A stretch of 64,000 nt of DNA from Desulfosporosinus sp. FKB (GTDB lineage: Bacteria; Bacillota; Desulfitobacteriia; Desulfitobacteriales; Desulfitobacteriaceae), in the NCBI RefSeq assembly GCF_002196705.1, contig NZ_NADJ01000040.1, forward strand, positions 558,001-622,000, written 5' to 3'. A program made the position numbers and the translations under genes. Position 1 is the first letter of the stretch. Each line of letters opens with the position of its first letter. Below are positions 18,668-27,209 of this stretch, piece after piece. Below the pieces are notes generated by a model, which was given only the letters and a program-made list of their open reading frames with translations, made no database searches and was not told where the DNA came from.

Positions 18668-19957
18668 TCAGGAATTTAGGTCATGAACTATTTTTTTAGC
18701 GGATTTGAGATCCTCAGCGGCATAAGAAAGTAACTTTTCGCGGCTAATCCAAACCAACTTCGTTTTATGGCCTAAACGTTCATTTTGGCGCTCTTTGCCT
18801 GCCGGATGATAGATACGCATAATCATCATCTGCAGAAGGGCTATACCCTTGCTCTTCCACGTATCCGGCAAATCCTGAACCGTAAAGCCAAACCCCTTAA
18901 CCCCTCGATAGAGCAACGTCTCACCCACAAACACTTTAATGTCGGCATATCTGGGATTATCCGCGATATACCGGGCTAAGTCCGGCATTGATATCCGAGC
19001 TTTACGCAAGGCCTTAAGAGCCGTTTTCTGCATATCCCGGCCTTTCGCCTGAAGCCGAATATTATCCATATGAATTTCCGCTGCCGGATCTCCTTTCTGC
19101 GCTAATAACCGTCCGTCTTCAGAATAAAGTTCCGGTCCATCATAAATTGTTTTTTCCAAACGGAAAATATTAGTATCGTCAACCCGGTCTACATGATGTG
19201 TTTTAGCGTAATAGTGTTCCCATTTTTCCCAGACTCTGAAGGTCAGCCGTTGACCAAAGGACCAGTCCGGAAAGTCCAGGGGTACAAAAGGTAATTTCAT
19301 GTCGCGGGGAATTCGTTCTGCTAATAAATCCAAGGCCGCCAGAGTATTTTCCGGAGCTCCGCTTTCTCCGCCGCTGTCATGCATCACGACGATTGAACCT
19401 TCATTAACCCTTTTCATAATTCGGGCCGCGATGTCTTCAGGTGAGCGCCGAACCTCCCAATCGTGACCCTCCACGTTCCACAACACTGCCCTCATATGAT
19501 GTCGTTTGAGCCACAGCCAGGTCACAAGACTAAAAGTTCCCCATGGCGGACGCATCCAAGTTATCTTTTGACCGAGGATTTGCTCCAAGATACGAACACT
19601 GTCCGTCCATTCCTGGTTGGTTTTCCGAGGGGAGGTGAACCAGGCATAACGATGGCTGAAAGAATGAACACCAATTTGGTGTCCTTCCCCAACCATCTGC
19701 TGAATCAATTCCGGATATTTAGCGGCCTTTTCGCCAATCACGAAGAAGGTTGCGGAGATCTTATGGCGTTTTAGCACTTCCAACAAACGGGGAGTAAGCA
19801 TCGGATCCGGACCATCATCAAAGGTAAGAGCGACTCCCGGGCTGAATTGTCGTCTCCAGCTCCCGATTCCCCAACGATGGAGAAACAAGTCAGGAATGAT
19901 TGTATAGATCGCCGCACCTATTAAAATAAGACCAAGCACCAAAGTTCCCCAAACCAT
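18668..19957 (-). CDS. Polysaccharide deacetylase (NodB) family protein with YkoP-like C-terminal domain
   Basis: 429 residues. An N-terminal membrane anchor (residues about 1-20, MVWGTLVLGLILIGAAIYTI) precedes a NodB homology domain: motif 1 TFDDGPDP (catalytic Asp pair), motif 2 HSFSHRYAW (metal-binding His), motif 3 MRPPWGTFS and motif 5 IVVMHDSGG. Such carbohydrate esterases (CE4) remove N-acetyl groups from peptidoglycan or other glycans outside the membrane. The C-terminal half (from about 240, GQRLTFRVWEKWEHYYAKTHHVDRVDD) resembles the YkoP domain of Bacillus. Alone between tig and the glycosyltransferase gene. The NodB call is secure; substrate unknown. Confidence 0.9.
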   Translation of the reverse strand: MVWGTLVLGLILIGAAIYTIIPDLFLHRWGIGSWRRQFSPGVALTFDDGPDPMLTPRLLEVLKRHKISATFFVIGEKAAKYPELIQQMVGEGHQIGVHSFSHRYAWFTSPRKTNQEWTDSVRILEQILGQKITWMRPPWGTFSLVTWLWLKRHHMRAVLWNVEGHDWEVRRSPEDIAARIMKRVNEGSIVVMHDSGGESGAPENTLAALDLLAERIPRDMKLPFVPLDFPDWSFGQRLTFRVWEKWEHYYAKTHHVDRVDDTNIFRLEKTIYDGPELYSEDGRLLAQKGDPAAEIHMDNIRLQAKGRDMQKTALKALRKARISMPDLARYIADNPRYADIKVFVGETLLYRGVKGFGFTVQDLPDTWKSKGIALLQMMIMRIYHPAGKERQNERLGHKTKLVWISREKLLSYAAEDLKSAKKIVHDLNS

Positions 19958-19988
19958 GATCTATCTCCCTACCATTAAGCTTAACTAG

Positions 19989-20055
19989 TGAACTCGCTTA
20001 CGCTAAAGCTGAACATCGGGGCTTCAGATACAATAATGTCCAGTGGACATTATTG
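19989..20055. repeat. IS200/IS605-like end hairpin plus ATAATGTCC palindrome
   Basis: GTGAACTCGCTTACGCTAAAGC..GAACATCGGGGCTTC (19989-20025) matches the elements at 43050-43088 (inverted) and 44436-44465. Directly after it, CAATAATGTCC / GGACATTATTG (20031-20055, 11-bp arms, loop AGT) matches the palindrome at 10530-10552 in layout and in its downstream words. Both lie immediately downstream of the glycosyltransferase gene. Confidence 0.55.
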
Positions 20056-20101
20056 CCGAGCCGCCTTTCCCAATTGGAATACTTAGCGGCGAAGGAGGAC
20101 T

Positions 20102-21253
20102 CTAGCCGATCCTTTGAGCACTCCGCCGCTCTTCCACAAGCCGCAGAATTCCTTCCACGGCACGCTCTGCAGCGCGGCCAGGAACTGCTTGAGCCGCAGC
20201 CCGGCGCATTTGCTCTACAGCCTCAGGATGCTGCAGAAGGCTAAAAATTATCTTCTCTAACCCTTCTTCATTATCTGCCGCTCGGCCGGCCCCGATTTTC
20301 TCCAAATAGCAGGCGTTCTCTTCTTCCTGACCGGGAATAGGTTTGAAAATTACCAGCGGCAGCCGTTTGGTCAAAGCTTCCGAAACTGTAAGCCCGCCTG
20401 CCTTAGTAATAATGATATCCGCCGCACTCATTAACTCCTCAACATTGTTAACGAAACCAAAACGCACCAGCGGATTCTTACAGTCCTCAACTAAAGAATC
20501 CAAAGCCTTGTATAATTTTTCGTCCTGCCCGCAAACTACGATAGTCTGAAGAGGTATTGCGGCTTCGGAAAGAATTTTGCAAATCCATTTGGCACCGCCT
20601 AAAACTCCGTAGGCTCCACCCATTACTAAGACCGTTGGCAGCTCTGGATTCATTGTTAGCTTCTGCAAGATCATCCGACGGTCTAATTCAAATTCAAACT
20701 TAGGACTTACCGGAATTCCGGAGATATGAATTGTTTGGGGATTTATTCCCCGAGCCACTAACCCTTTATAAACGTCTTCACAGCCTACGATGTAATGATC
20801 AACCCCCGGGTGAATCCATTGGCTATGTACCGCATAATCCGTAACAACAGTCACCAAAGGAACATTTAAAACTCCGCGGAGCCTCTGTTGAGCCAAAACA
20901 CCTGCAACTGTCGGATAAGTACAAATTACAAGGTCAGGCTGCAGCACCTGAATAAATCTCACGAATTCGCGGCGTCCCAAGCCATTTAAAAAGCGCTGAA
21001 ATAACGAATCCGGGGGAATCTTAGACGTCCGATAGTAAAACTTGCCCCACAATCTGGGGGTATGTTTAATAAGTTCAATATAAGTATTTTTAACAACTGA
21101 ATTAAATGTCTTACTTAAAAAAGCTCCAAAGTCCAGGTGGGTAATTTTGACGTTCGGGTCCTTAGCACGCAGGGCTTCAATAATCGCCTCTGCGGCACGA
21201 ACATGCCCAGCGCCAAAGGACGCCGAAAAAATCAGCACATTTAAGTGTTCCAC
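20102..21253 (-). CDS. MGDG synthase-like diacylglycerol glycosyltransferase (UgtP family)
   Basis: About 383 residues. The N-terminus LNVLIFSASFGAGHVRAAEAIIEAL is the glycine-rich acceptor/donor loop of the MGDG synthase group of GT28 enzymes, and the C-terminal Rossmann half has VLVMGGAYGVLGG, VVCGQDEKLY and the UDP-sugar site ADIIITKAGGLTVSEAL. These peripheral membrane enzymes glycosylate diacylglycerol to make glycolipids or lipoteichoic acid anchors. Start chosen at GTG 21253 because GAGGAGG ends 7 bases before it; the in-frame TTG at 21259 is too close. Neighbouring envelope genes fit a role in cell-envelope lipids. Confidence 0.9.
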   Translation of the reverse strand: MEHLNVLIFSASFGAGHVRAAEAIIEALRAKDPNVKITHLDFGAFLSKTFNSVVKNTYIELIKHTPRLWGKFYYRTSKIPPDSLFQRFLNGLGRREFVRFIQVLQPDLVICTYPTVAGVLAQQRLRGVLNVPLVTVVTDYAVHSQWIHPGVDHYIVGCEDVYKGLVARGINPQTIHISGIPVSPKFEFELDRRMILQKLTMNPELPTVLVMGGAYGVLGGAKWICKILSEAAIPLQTIVVCGQDEKLYKALDSLVEDCKNPLVRFGFVNNVEELMSAADIIITKAGGLTVSEALTKRLPLVIFKPIPGQEEENACYLEKIGAGRAADNEEGLEKIIFSLLQHPEAVEQMRRAAAQAVPGRAAERAVEGILRLVEERRSAQRIG

Positions 21254-21489
21254 GAACAAACCTCCTCATTTTTGACTGTATGTTTGTTAGATTTGTTACA
21301 GGAAGAATAACCCTCTCAAAAAACTCTGTTCTTTGACCATTATACCGTGAAACTGGCAATTCACCAAATTATGGTGGAAACGCTGAAAAGGAATGGCTGT
21401 GCAAAAGGGATAACAGGCAAAATTTGCGGGAACTATACCTTTTGCAAGGAATCGTTAATGGTCAAATTGTCCAAGAAGGAGTATTGAAA

Positions 21490-22182
21490 ATGATCATTGT
21501 TGTACTTAGGACTCTGATATTATATGCCTTAGTTATTATAGCCCTTCGTATAATGGGGAAAAGGGAAATAGGTCAGCTGCAGCCTTTTGAACTGGTCGTT
21601 ATTATCATGATTTCGGAGTTGGCTGCCATTCCAAGTGAAAATATCGGTGTCCCTCTCCTTAGCGGTATCATTCCCATTTTAGTTCTGCTTCTAACAGGCA
21701 TCACCCTCGCCTGGATTTCTTTAAAAAGCGAACGAGCCAGGACTATTATCTGCGGCACACCAAGTGTCCTTATCGAACGGGGAAAAATCTTAGAAGATGA
21801 ATTAAAAAAGAATCGTTATAGCCTTACTGATTTACTTGAAGAACTGCGCATTAAAAATGTACCCAACATCTCCGAAGTCGAATTTGCAGTTTTAGAGACA
21901 AACGGACAACTAAGCGTTTTTCCCAAATCTCAAAATCGGCCTACAATTCCCAAGGATTTTATGCTGAAAACTCAATATGAAGGACTGCCCTTAACAATGA
22001 TCATGGACGGAGTTTTAAATCAGAAAAATCTGCAGCAAAGCAATAAAGATCTCAACTGGCTAATGACTGAACTAAAGAAACGAAAGATTGACCGTGTAGA
22101 GGACGTCCTTTTGGCCTCTTTGGATAGTTCGGATACACTCTTTGTTCAAGTTAAAAGCAGCTTTAACATTAATAACAAGTAA
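21490..22182 (+). CDS. DUF421 (YetF-like) membrane protein
   Basis: 230 residues from ATG 21490, preceded by AAGGAG at good spacing. Three N-terminal membrane helices include the conserved ALRIMGKREIGQLQPFELVVIIMISELA, followed by a cytoplasmic two-part DUF421 domain with LIERGKILEDELKKNRYSLTDLLEELR and VEFAVLETNGQLSVFPK. YetF/DUF421 proteins are widespread in sporeformers; the biochemical role is not established. It is followed 49 bases later by a DUF4363 gene, a pairing seen elsewhere in Firmicutes, so the two probably form an operon. Confidence 0.92.
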   Translation: MIIVVLRTLILYALVIIALRIMGKREIGQLQPFELVVIIMISELAAIPSENIGVPLLSGIIPILVLLLTGITLAWISLKSERARTIICGTPSVLIERGKILEDELKKNRYSLTDLLEELRIKNVPNISEVEFAVLETNGQLSVFPKSQNRPTIPKDFMLKTQYEGLPLTMIMDGVLNQKNLQQSNKDLNWLMTELKKRKIDRVEDVLLASLDSSDTLFVQVKSSFNINNK

Positions 22183-22231
22183 ATAGAACCAAAAACCAAA
22201 TCATTAAGAAAAAATATCGAGGTGAAACTTT

Positions 22232-22612
22232 TTGCGCACCCATCTAACGATCGTCATTATCGTTATCCTCTTACTCGGAGGGTCTTTGGTGTCTTATCAA
22301 TATATTCAAAGAACAACCCAAAGTCTTGGCACTCAAATCTCGACCGTCGAACAATCAATATCCGGCCAACAATGGGATATAGCTCAAAGAAAGTTAAAGG
22401 AAACTCAACAACGCTGGGATGAAAATAAAATCTGGTGGACCATCCTGCTCGATCATCAAGAAATCGACAAAATTGAACTCAGCCTATCTCGCCTTGACAA
22501 ATATGTAGAAACCCAAAACCTTCCCCTTTCTCTTGGTGAAGCTTCTACCTTAGAACTCTTGATCAATCATATTTCAGAAACTGAGAAATTTACACTTGAA
22601 AACATTTTATAG
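22232..22612 (+). CDS. DUF4363 family protein
   Basis: 126 residues from TTG 22232 with GAGGTGAAA upstream. One N-terminal membrane segment (residues 5-22, LTIVIIVILLLGGSLVSYQY) precedes an extracytoplasmic helical domain with WDIAQRKLKETQQRWDENKIWWTILLDHQEIDKIELSLSRL, in line with the DUF4363 family. Function unknown; probably cotranscribed with the upstream DUF421 gene. Confidence 0.82.
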   Translation: MRTHLTIVIIVILLLGGSLVSYQYIQRTTQSLGTQISTVEQSISGQQWDIAQRKLKETQQRWDENKIWWTILLDHQEIDKIELSLSRLDKYVETQNLPLSLGEASTLELLINHISETEKFTLENIL

Positions 22613-22929
22613 AATTCTTTTGCCATTTGCCTATTATTCAATTACAAACTAACACACTATACTATTCCGTTTTTCACGTTACTATTCATTTACATACTAT
22701 TCATTGGTATATCAATATAATTCCACATACATTTTGACCCTCATAATTCTTCAAACTGCTATAAGAGTTTCAAAATGGTTTGAATTTGTTCATGTACAGT
22801 TAAAAATGCTATGGCTATAGCCTGTACTGTATCAATTTTAACACTTATGCGCTCCTCTAATATCTTCTATAATTTCGACTAACTGCCTATTTGGACATTT
22901 CGACATTAGTGTTATAAATAGCCATGTCG
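22613..22929. other. AT-rich intergenic region, no gene seen
   Basis: Over 300 bases of AT-rich sequence with words such as ACTATTC and CATAC repeated around 22640-22720. I see no coding frame or strong terminator. A promoter for the lipoprotein gene lies at its right end. Confidence 0.5.
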
Positions 22930-22930
22930 T

Positions 22931-22962
22931 TTGACATCATATGAAAAAATATATTAGAATTT
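22931..22962 (+). promoter_or_regulatory. Candidate promoter of small lipoprotein gene
   Basis: TTGACA followed by 17 bases and TTAGAAT in an AT-rich stretch, about 40 bases before the lipoprotein start. The -35 box is part of a small palindrome, ATGTC-GTTT-GACAT, which may be an operator. Confidence 0.45.
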
Positions 22963-22993
22963 AACAGGATTATAATTACTGAGGTGAGATAGC

Positions 22994-23413
22994 GTGAAAA
23001 AAGCATTCTATTGTTTAATGGTATTATTGATCTTAACAACCGTAGTTTCATGTGGCACCAAAAATCCTACAACAACAACAAATAATGCTGCAAACACTTC
23101 TTCAAATTCCAGCAGCGCCATAACCTATACAGAAGATTTTTCATACCTCCCCGCCTACAACGGTGTCAAGTCATCAGTCTCCCATAAACCTGCCAGCACG
23201 GCACAGCCCCTCGGCGAAGCAACATATGTTATCCAAAATGTAAAAGATACCCAAGTATTTAACGATTATGAAGCCCTCTTAAAGAAGGATGGCTGGACAA
23301 TTACTCAAGAAAAAAAAGTCATTAGTTTTTCAGCGAAAAAGCAAGACCATGTCGCCAATATTTCTCTTTCCATCTTTGGCAGCGGAGTGATTCTCACAGT
23401 TCAGTCAAAGTGA
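22994..23413 (+). CDS. Small lipoprotein of unknown function
   Basis: 139 residues. The signal peptide MKKAFYCLMVLLILTTVVSC ends in a lipobox (VVSC, Cys about 20), then a Thr/Asn/Ser-rich spacer (TTTTNNAANTSSNSSS) and a compact C-terminal domain with YVIQNVKDTQVFNDYEALLKKDGWTIT..KKQDHVANISLSIFGSGVILTVQSK. The latter looks like a small alpha/beta fold of the kind found in many Firmicute lipoproteins, but I do not recognise the family. GAGGTGAGA precedes the GTG start at 22994. Monocistronic, with a strong terminator after it. Confidence 0.8.
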   Translation: MKKAFYCLMVLLILTTVVSCGTKNPTTTTNNAANTSSNSSSAITYTEDFSYLPAYNGVKSSVSHKPASTAQPLGEATYVIQNVKDTQVFNDYEALLKKDGWTITQEKKVISFSAKKQDHVANISLSIFGSGVILTVQSK

Positions 23414-23428
23414 GTGAAAAGTTTCAAC

Positions 23429-23479
23429 CATCAATAACAAAGGAGTCTCGATTATCGAGGCTCCTTCGTTATTGATGGC
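23429..23479 (+). terminator. Long terminator hairpin after lipoprotein gene
   Basis: CCATCAATAACAAAGGAG pairs with CTCCTTCGTTATTGATGG with an inner TCTCGATTATCGAGG; a near-perfect stem of about 23 bp, followed by CCACTTTTATA. Possibly bidirectional. Confidence 0.8.
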
Positions 23480-23632
23480 CACTTTTATATAGCCACGATT
23501 TTTCTTTCCAAACTTGCATTTATCGTCACATTTCGTGCTTTAGTCCTACTTTACTCATGACTTAGGGCAGATACACCTATTAGGCTTTTTCTTGTAAACT
23601 GTTACAAAATAGCCGAAAAGGAGTTACCTCAT

Positions 23633-23794
23633 ATGTATGCTAAAGCAAAAAAGCCAGGCACTTTGCAAACAGCACAATTAATATGCGAAAAAGAAAGCTC
23701 TTCTCTTGTAAGTGATTGCTTAACTCGATTAATGACACCGGAAGATTGGGAAAAATACGGACCCTTAAATATAAGGAAACTAAAAAAAAAATAA
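23633..23794 (+). CDS. Small hypothetical protein, 53 residues
   Basis: A short frame from ATG 23633 to TAA 23794, preceded by AAAAGGAG at 9 bases. The product MYAKAKKPGTLQTAQLICEK.. is soluble, mixed in charge, contains LTRLMTPEDWEKYGPLN and ends in lysines. It has two cysteines and no membrane segment. It is closed by a terminator-like hairpin (23819-23862). The ribosome-binding sequence, natural amino-acid mix and the terminator argue for a real gene; I do not recognise the family. Confidence 0.5.
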   Translation: MYAKAKKPGTLQTAQLICEKESSSLVSDCLTRLMTPEDWEKYGPLNIRKLKKK

Positions 23795-23818
23795 TAAATC
23801 TTAAACCCATCTTCAAAT

Positions 23819-23862
23819 GCAGCAGCCCATTTGTCCAAGTAGGACGAATGAGCTGCTGCTTC
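23819..23862 (+). terminator. Terminator-like hairpin
   Basis: GCAGCAGC-CCATTTGTCC pairs imperfectly with GGACGAATG-A-GCTGCTGC, followed by TTCGTTTC. It directly follows the 53-residue frame. Confidence 0.55.
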
Positions 23863-24003
23863 GTTTCACAGGAACTGTAAGTGTTCAAATAAGGCTTATG
23901 ACGTAATGGCCTCTCCGTTCCCAAACAATACCTAAAACCATCTTTAGACCAAACACCTCGAATGTTCAACTAATGTCTCCGGCTGCGCTTCTAAAATAGC
24001 AGT

Positions 24004-24030
24004 AAAGAGAGGGCGTTATGCCCTCTCTTT
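24004..24030. terminator. Perfect 11-bp hairpin downstream of CWB2 protein gene
   Basis: AAAGAGAGGGC-GTTAT-GCCCTCTCTTT. It sits 83 bases beyond the stop of the minus-strand CWB2 gene, and T-rich bases follow on the plus strand, so it may serve either side. Confidence 0.6.
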
Positions 24031-24112
24031 CTCTGCCGTCATATTCATTACAATGGTTAACTGATAGAAAACTCAGCTTTATTTTATAATAAAGAATTTA
24101 ACCAGAAAATCC

Positions 24113-26098
24113 TTATAGACTTAAAGTCGCAGTTGTTGTAACATTGCTGGTTGAGTCAACACCGGATATTGTAACATTAGTAAGTGATTCAGGATTAATA
24201 TTAGAGAAAAAACTTAATGTGATTAAACCACGCTTGGCTGTAATTGTTCCCACATTTGATGTAAATTGAATATTATTGGCCAGCGAAGTACTTGTAATAT
24301 CAGCGCCGTACTGATCATACACGGTATATGTTGCATAACCCACCCTTTGACTACCGTAAGGTAAGGGGATTCCCAATTTCGTTGAGTTAATTGTAATTTT
24401 ACTGACCTTTTGATCTGAATATTGACTTGAGCTTTGATTTCCAGACGTTGAATTATTAGCAGGAGCTGTATAACTTGAAGAGCTCGAAGCGCTTGTGCTG
24501 GAAGAAGTATCAAGGCTCACAACTCTGCCGGTGATTAAGTCTACAAGAGTAATAATCGGTTTATCCGTATTTGAAGAAGAGGTGTATGTTATCGTACCGA
24601 TGCCTTTGCTTGGATCTAAGGTAATTGATGAGCTTACAGAGGTAACGGCTGATAACTGAGCAGCCGGAACGGTTGACGTAATATCTTTCCCGGTTTCATC
24701 GAGCACCAGGTACTTAAAGGTTGCAGTAGTTGCCCCAACTTTTGAGAAATTGCTCAAACCAAGAATTCTATTGTTTCCAATTATGGAATCTCCATTTGAA
24801 GTTGTATTGGTCGAAGAAGAATTATAGCTCACAAGTCTGCCGGTGTTTAGGTCCACAAGGGTAATAATAATCGGCTTATCCACATCGGAAGAAGAGTTAT
24901 ACGTTATCGTACCGATACCTTTACTTGGATCTAAGATAATCGATGATTTTAGAGAAGCAACAGCAGATAATTGTGTTGCTGGAACGGTTGAGGTAATGTC
25001 TTTCCCGGTTTGATCAAGTACTTGGTACTTAAAGGTTGCAGTAGTCGTCCCAACTTTAGTAAAATCACTTAACTTAAGAGTCTCTTGATTTGATGTATTT
25101 CCATTTGCAGAATTGGACGAATTCAGATTAGTAATTACAGATTCAGGAATAATCCCTGTTCCGCCAAATACATAAACCTTACTGGCATTGGTAAACCTTT
25201 GCTGATAATAGCTTCTCGTAGTTGCCGGTGAATCAGTATTAATAAGGACTATAGGTTCAGATAGGTTAGCACAGAAGGCTGTTCCTGTTAACGCATCGGC
25301 AAAACCTTCACCTGTGGCTAAACAGATACTGTCCGCCTTGAAATCAGTATTAAACAATTGATTGACGGCTATATTTCTGGCATATTTATCAGCCCCGGAG
25401 ATCCGTTCGGCATTGGGGAACTGTTGGGCTACTTGATCGCTAATGATATCCGAATCCCCGACAATATAGGTTTTACTGATATTAAGCGTTGAAATGTAAT
25501 TCTTAACGACGTCAGGTATGGCATCATGTGGTACAAGAATAATTGGACTTTGCTTTATGGCAGCAATGGAGCCCACGGATAACGCATCGGGATAGTCCTC
25601 GCCGGTGACAACAAACAATGTTGAAGGATCTGAAGTAACTTGCTGGGCAACTTGAATCGCTGTCGCGTACCGATCAATTCCGTAAACTCTTGTTGTCTCA
25701 AGTCCCATTGTTTGAAGTTCAGATTCAACTTCTTGAGAAATTACTGCTGTTCCGCCAATAATTACTACGTTTTTCACTTGCAGGTCTAACAGGGTTTGTT
25801 TCGTAGCAGATGGCAAACTGCTAGTCGTCGTTAATAAGATAGGAGCATCATATTTCTTGGCTAAGGGGGCAGCAGACAGCGCATCAGGATAGTCTCCGCC
25901 GAAAGCCAAGATAGCATAATTAGACTGAGACCAGCCCGAACTGGCAATCTGGGCCGCTGTTTCATAACGATCAATACCTGCCAAGCGAGTAATCGTAGGC
26001 GATGAATTTGCTAATGTTGCTGCAGGAAAAACTAAACTGATAAGGGTAATCAGACTTAAGATTATACATAACCTTGAGTTTCTTATCCGAAGAGACAT
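24113..26098 (-). CDS. Surface protein with three CWB2 repeats and two Ig-like repeats
   Basis: 661 residues. A signal peptide (residues 1-30, CIILSLITLISLVFPAATLANS) is followed by three cell-wall-binding type 2 repeats (about 36-330), each opening with a R-x-x-G-x-D-x-Y-x-T-A-type motif (RLAGIDRYETA, RVYGIDRYATA, RISGADKYARN) and containing VVIIGGTAVIS-like strands. Then two copies of a ~90-residue module (LSDFTKVGTTTATFKYQVLDQTGKDI and LSNFSKVGATTATFKYLVLDETGKDI), a Ser-rich linker and a final Ig-like domain. CWB2 modules anchor proteins to secondary wall polymers, as in clostridial S-layer proteins (family knowledge). No partner is adjacent; two other CWB2 proteins are in this window. Confidence 0.92.
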   Translation of the reverse strand: MSLRIRNSRLCIILSLITLISLVFPAATLANSSPTITRLAGIDRYETAAQIASSGWSQSNYAILAFGGDYPDALSAAPLAKKYDAPILLTTTSSLPSATKQTLLDLQVKNVVIIGGTAVISQEVESELQTMGLETTRVYGIDRYATAIQVAQQVTSDPSTLFVVTGEDYPDALSVGSIAAIKQSPIILVPHDAIPDVVKNYISTLNISKTYIVGDSDIISDQVAQQFPNAERISGADKYARNIAVNQLFNTDFKADSICLATGEGFADALTGTAFCANLSEPIVLINTDSPATTRSYYQQRFTNASKVYVFGGTGIIPESVITNLNSSNSANGNTSNQETLKLSDFTKVGTTTATFKYQVLDQTGKDITSTVPATQLSAVASLKSSIILDPSKGIGTITYNSSSDVDKPIIITLVDLNTGRLVSYNSSSTNTTSNGDSIIGNNRILGLSNFSKVGATTATFKYLVLDETGKDITSTVPAAQLSAVTSVSSSITLDPSKGIGTITYTSSSNTDKPIITLVDLITGRVVSLDTSSSTSASSSSSYTAPANNSTSGNQSSSQYSDQKVSKITINSTKLGIPLPYGSQRVGYATYTVYDQYGADITSTSLANNIQFTSNVGTITAKRGLITLSFFSNINPESLTNVTISGVDSTSNVTTTATLSL

Positions 26099-26393
26099 AA
26101 TGATAATTCACTTCTTTCATATTTAATCAGATAAAGTATAATACTTTGCACCGCAATTTTTTTGTCACAAAATGTAATATTTTGTCCTTAATAAAAATTT
26201 AATATTTTAGATTTCATAATCCTCACATTTTCCTTAAGTCCATTCAAATATTATGCTCATTCCCTAACCCTCCAGAATCGTATTCCCTGATTGTGAAATA
26301 ATCAAACGTAACCATTTACGGACATGCTGAATACGATGTATCAAAACCTTCTCGATCTCGTCTTATGTTATCTAAAAAGAGGAGGTGGAACGA

Positions 26394-26495
26394 ATGTTTA
26401 TTTTCGGATTAATTGGTGCAGCTTTAGCCTTGATTATAGGTTTGGTGTTAGTTATTCTTCATGTAATCTTCGGCGGCATAGTGGCAGACGCTTAA
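26394..26495 (+). CDS. 33-residue hydrophobic peptide
   Basis: ATG 26394 follows the strong ribosome-binding sequence GAGGAGGTGG. The 33-residue product, MFIFGLIGAALALIIGLVLV.., is almost a single transmembrane helix with a short C-terminus ending VADA. A small hairpin (26502-26524, AGTCTAGGTTT/AAACCTAGGCT) follows. It could be a small membrane regulator or a type I toxin-like peptide; neither can be shown. Confidence rests on the very good ribosome-binding site. Confidence 0.6.
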   Translation: MFIFGLIGAALALIIGLVLVILHVIFGGIVADA

Positions 26496-26627
26496 TTCAA
26501 TAGTCTAGGTTTCAAACCTAGGCTTTACATAGATTCTTGAATGCCTTATTCTTCCCCATCATCCAATTCAGTCTCTCAAGGCTCTGATATATTAAGTGTA
26601 TGATGTGATGAGAGGCTGTGAGGAATT

Positions 26628-26861
26628 TTGGAGAACCAAGAGTTTCAAAAGTCAGTTCTGACTCACTTTGAAAAATTAACAGAGCGACTTGGTAATATTG
26701 AGGAATTTCTTAAGCAACACCACGAAGATACGGAGAAAATTGCTGTGCAAGTAGAGCAAATAGCGACTACCCAGGAAAAAATGCAACACGATATGAATTA
26801 TTTACTTAGGAAGACTGCGGATCACAATGATGCTCTCATACTTCTAAAAAAAGCTAAATAA
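26628..26861 (+). CDS. Small coiled-coil protein
   Basis: 77 residues from TTG 26628 with GTGAGGAATT upstream. The sequence is entirely helical and charged with heptad-like spacing (FEKLTERLGNIEEFLKQHHEDTEKIAVQVEQIATTQEKMQHDMNYLLRK). There is no membrane segment or signal peptide. It is of the type found in many Firmicute and phage-related small coiled-coil proteins; no specific family recognised. Followed by a terminator at 26956. Confidence 0.68.
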   Translation: MENQEFQKSVLTHFEKLTERLGNIEEFLKQHHEDTEKIAVQVEQIATTQEKMQHDMNYLLRKTADHNDALILLKKAK

Positions 26862-26955
26862 ATAGAAATAGTTGAGGAATGACTCGTATATTTCTGATAC
26901 GATGCGTAAGCGTTTAATGCGTAAGCGTTTAAAATGATAAAATACCCCAACTAAT

Positions 26956-26984
26956 GAGGAGGATGCCATCCCGCATCCTCCTTT
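26956..26984 (+). terminator. Terminator after coiled-coil gene
   Basis: GAGGAGGATGC-CATCCC-GCATCCTCCTTT followed by GGCATATTTA. An 11-bp stem. Just before it (26903-26934) the words GCGTAAGCGTTTAA are repeated twice. Otherwise the gap 26862-27209 holds nothing I can name. Confidence 0.75.
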
Positions 26985-27209
26985 GGCATATTTAACATTG
27001 GGTCTATGCCACTCCGAGCATCCTTTTAGATCAATTAAATGATATCAGGAAGTCCATTATCTCTTGTGCCAGAACTAGGATACATGAAAAAGTATTAGTC
27101 TAAAAGTCCTTACTTTTTAGGCCAATTTCCTGAATTATTGAATTAGTCTAGATTAGCTAAATTTAAATCGTTATAATTTAATAAAATTCAACTTGGGAGA
27201 TGGTCATCA

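Noticed and set aside
23629-23969. 69- and 109-codon frames on the minus strand
   Set aside because: Antisense to the 53-residue gene and its terminator; no ribosome-binding site.
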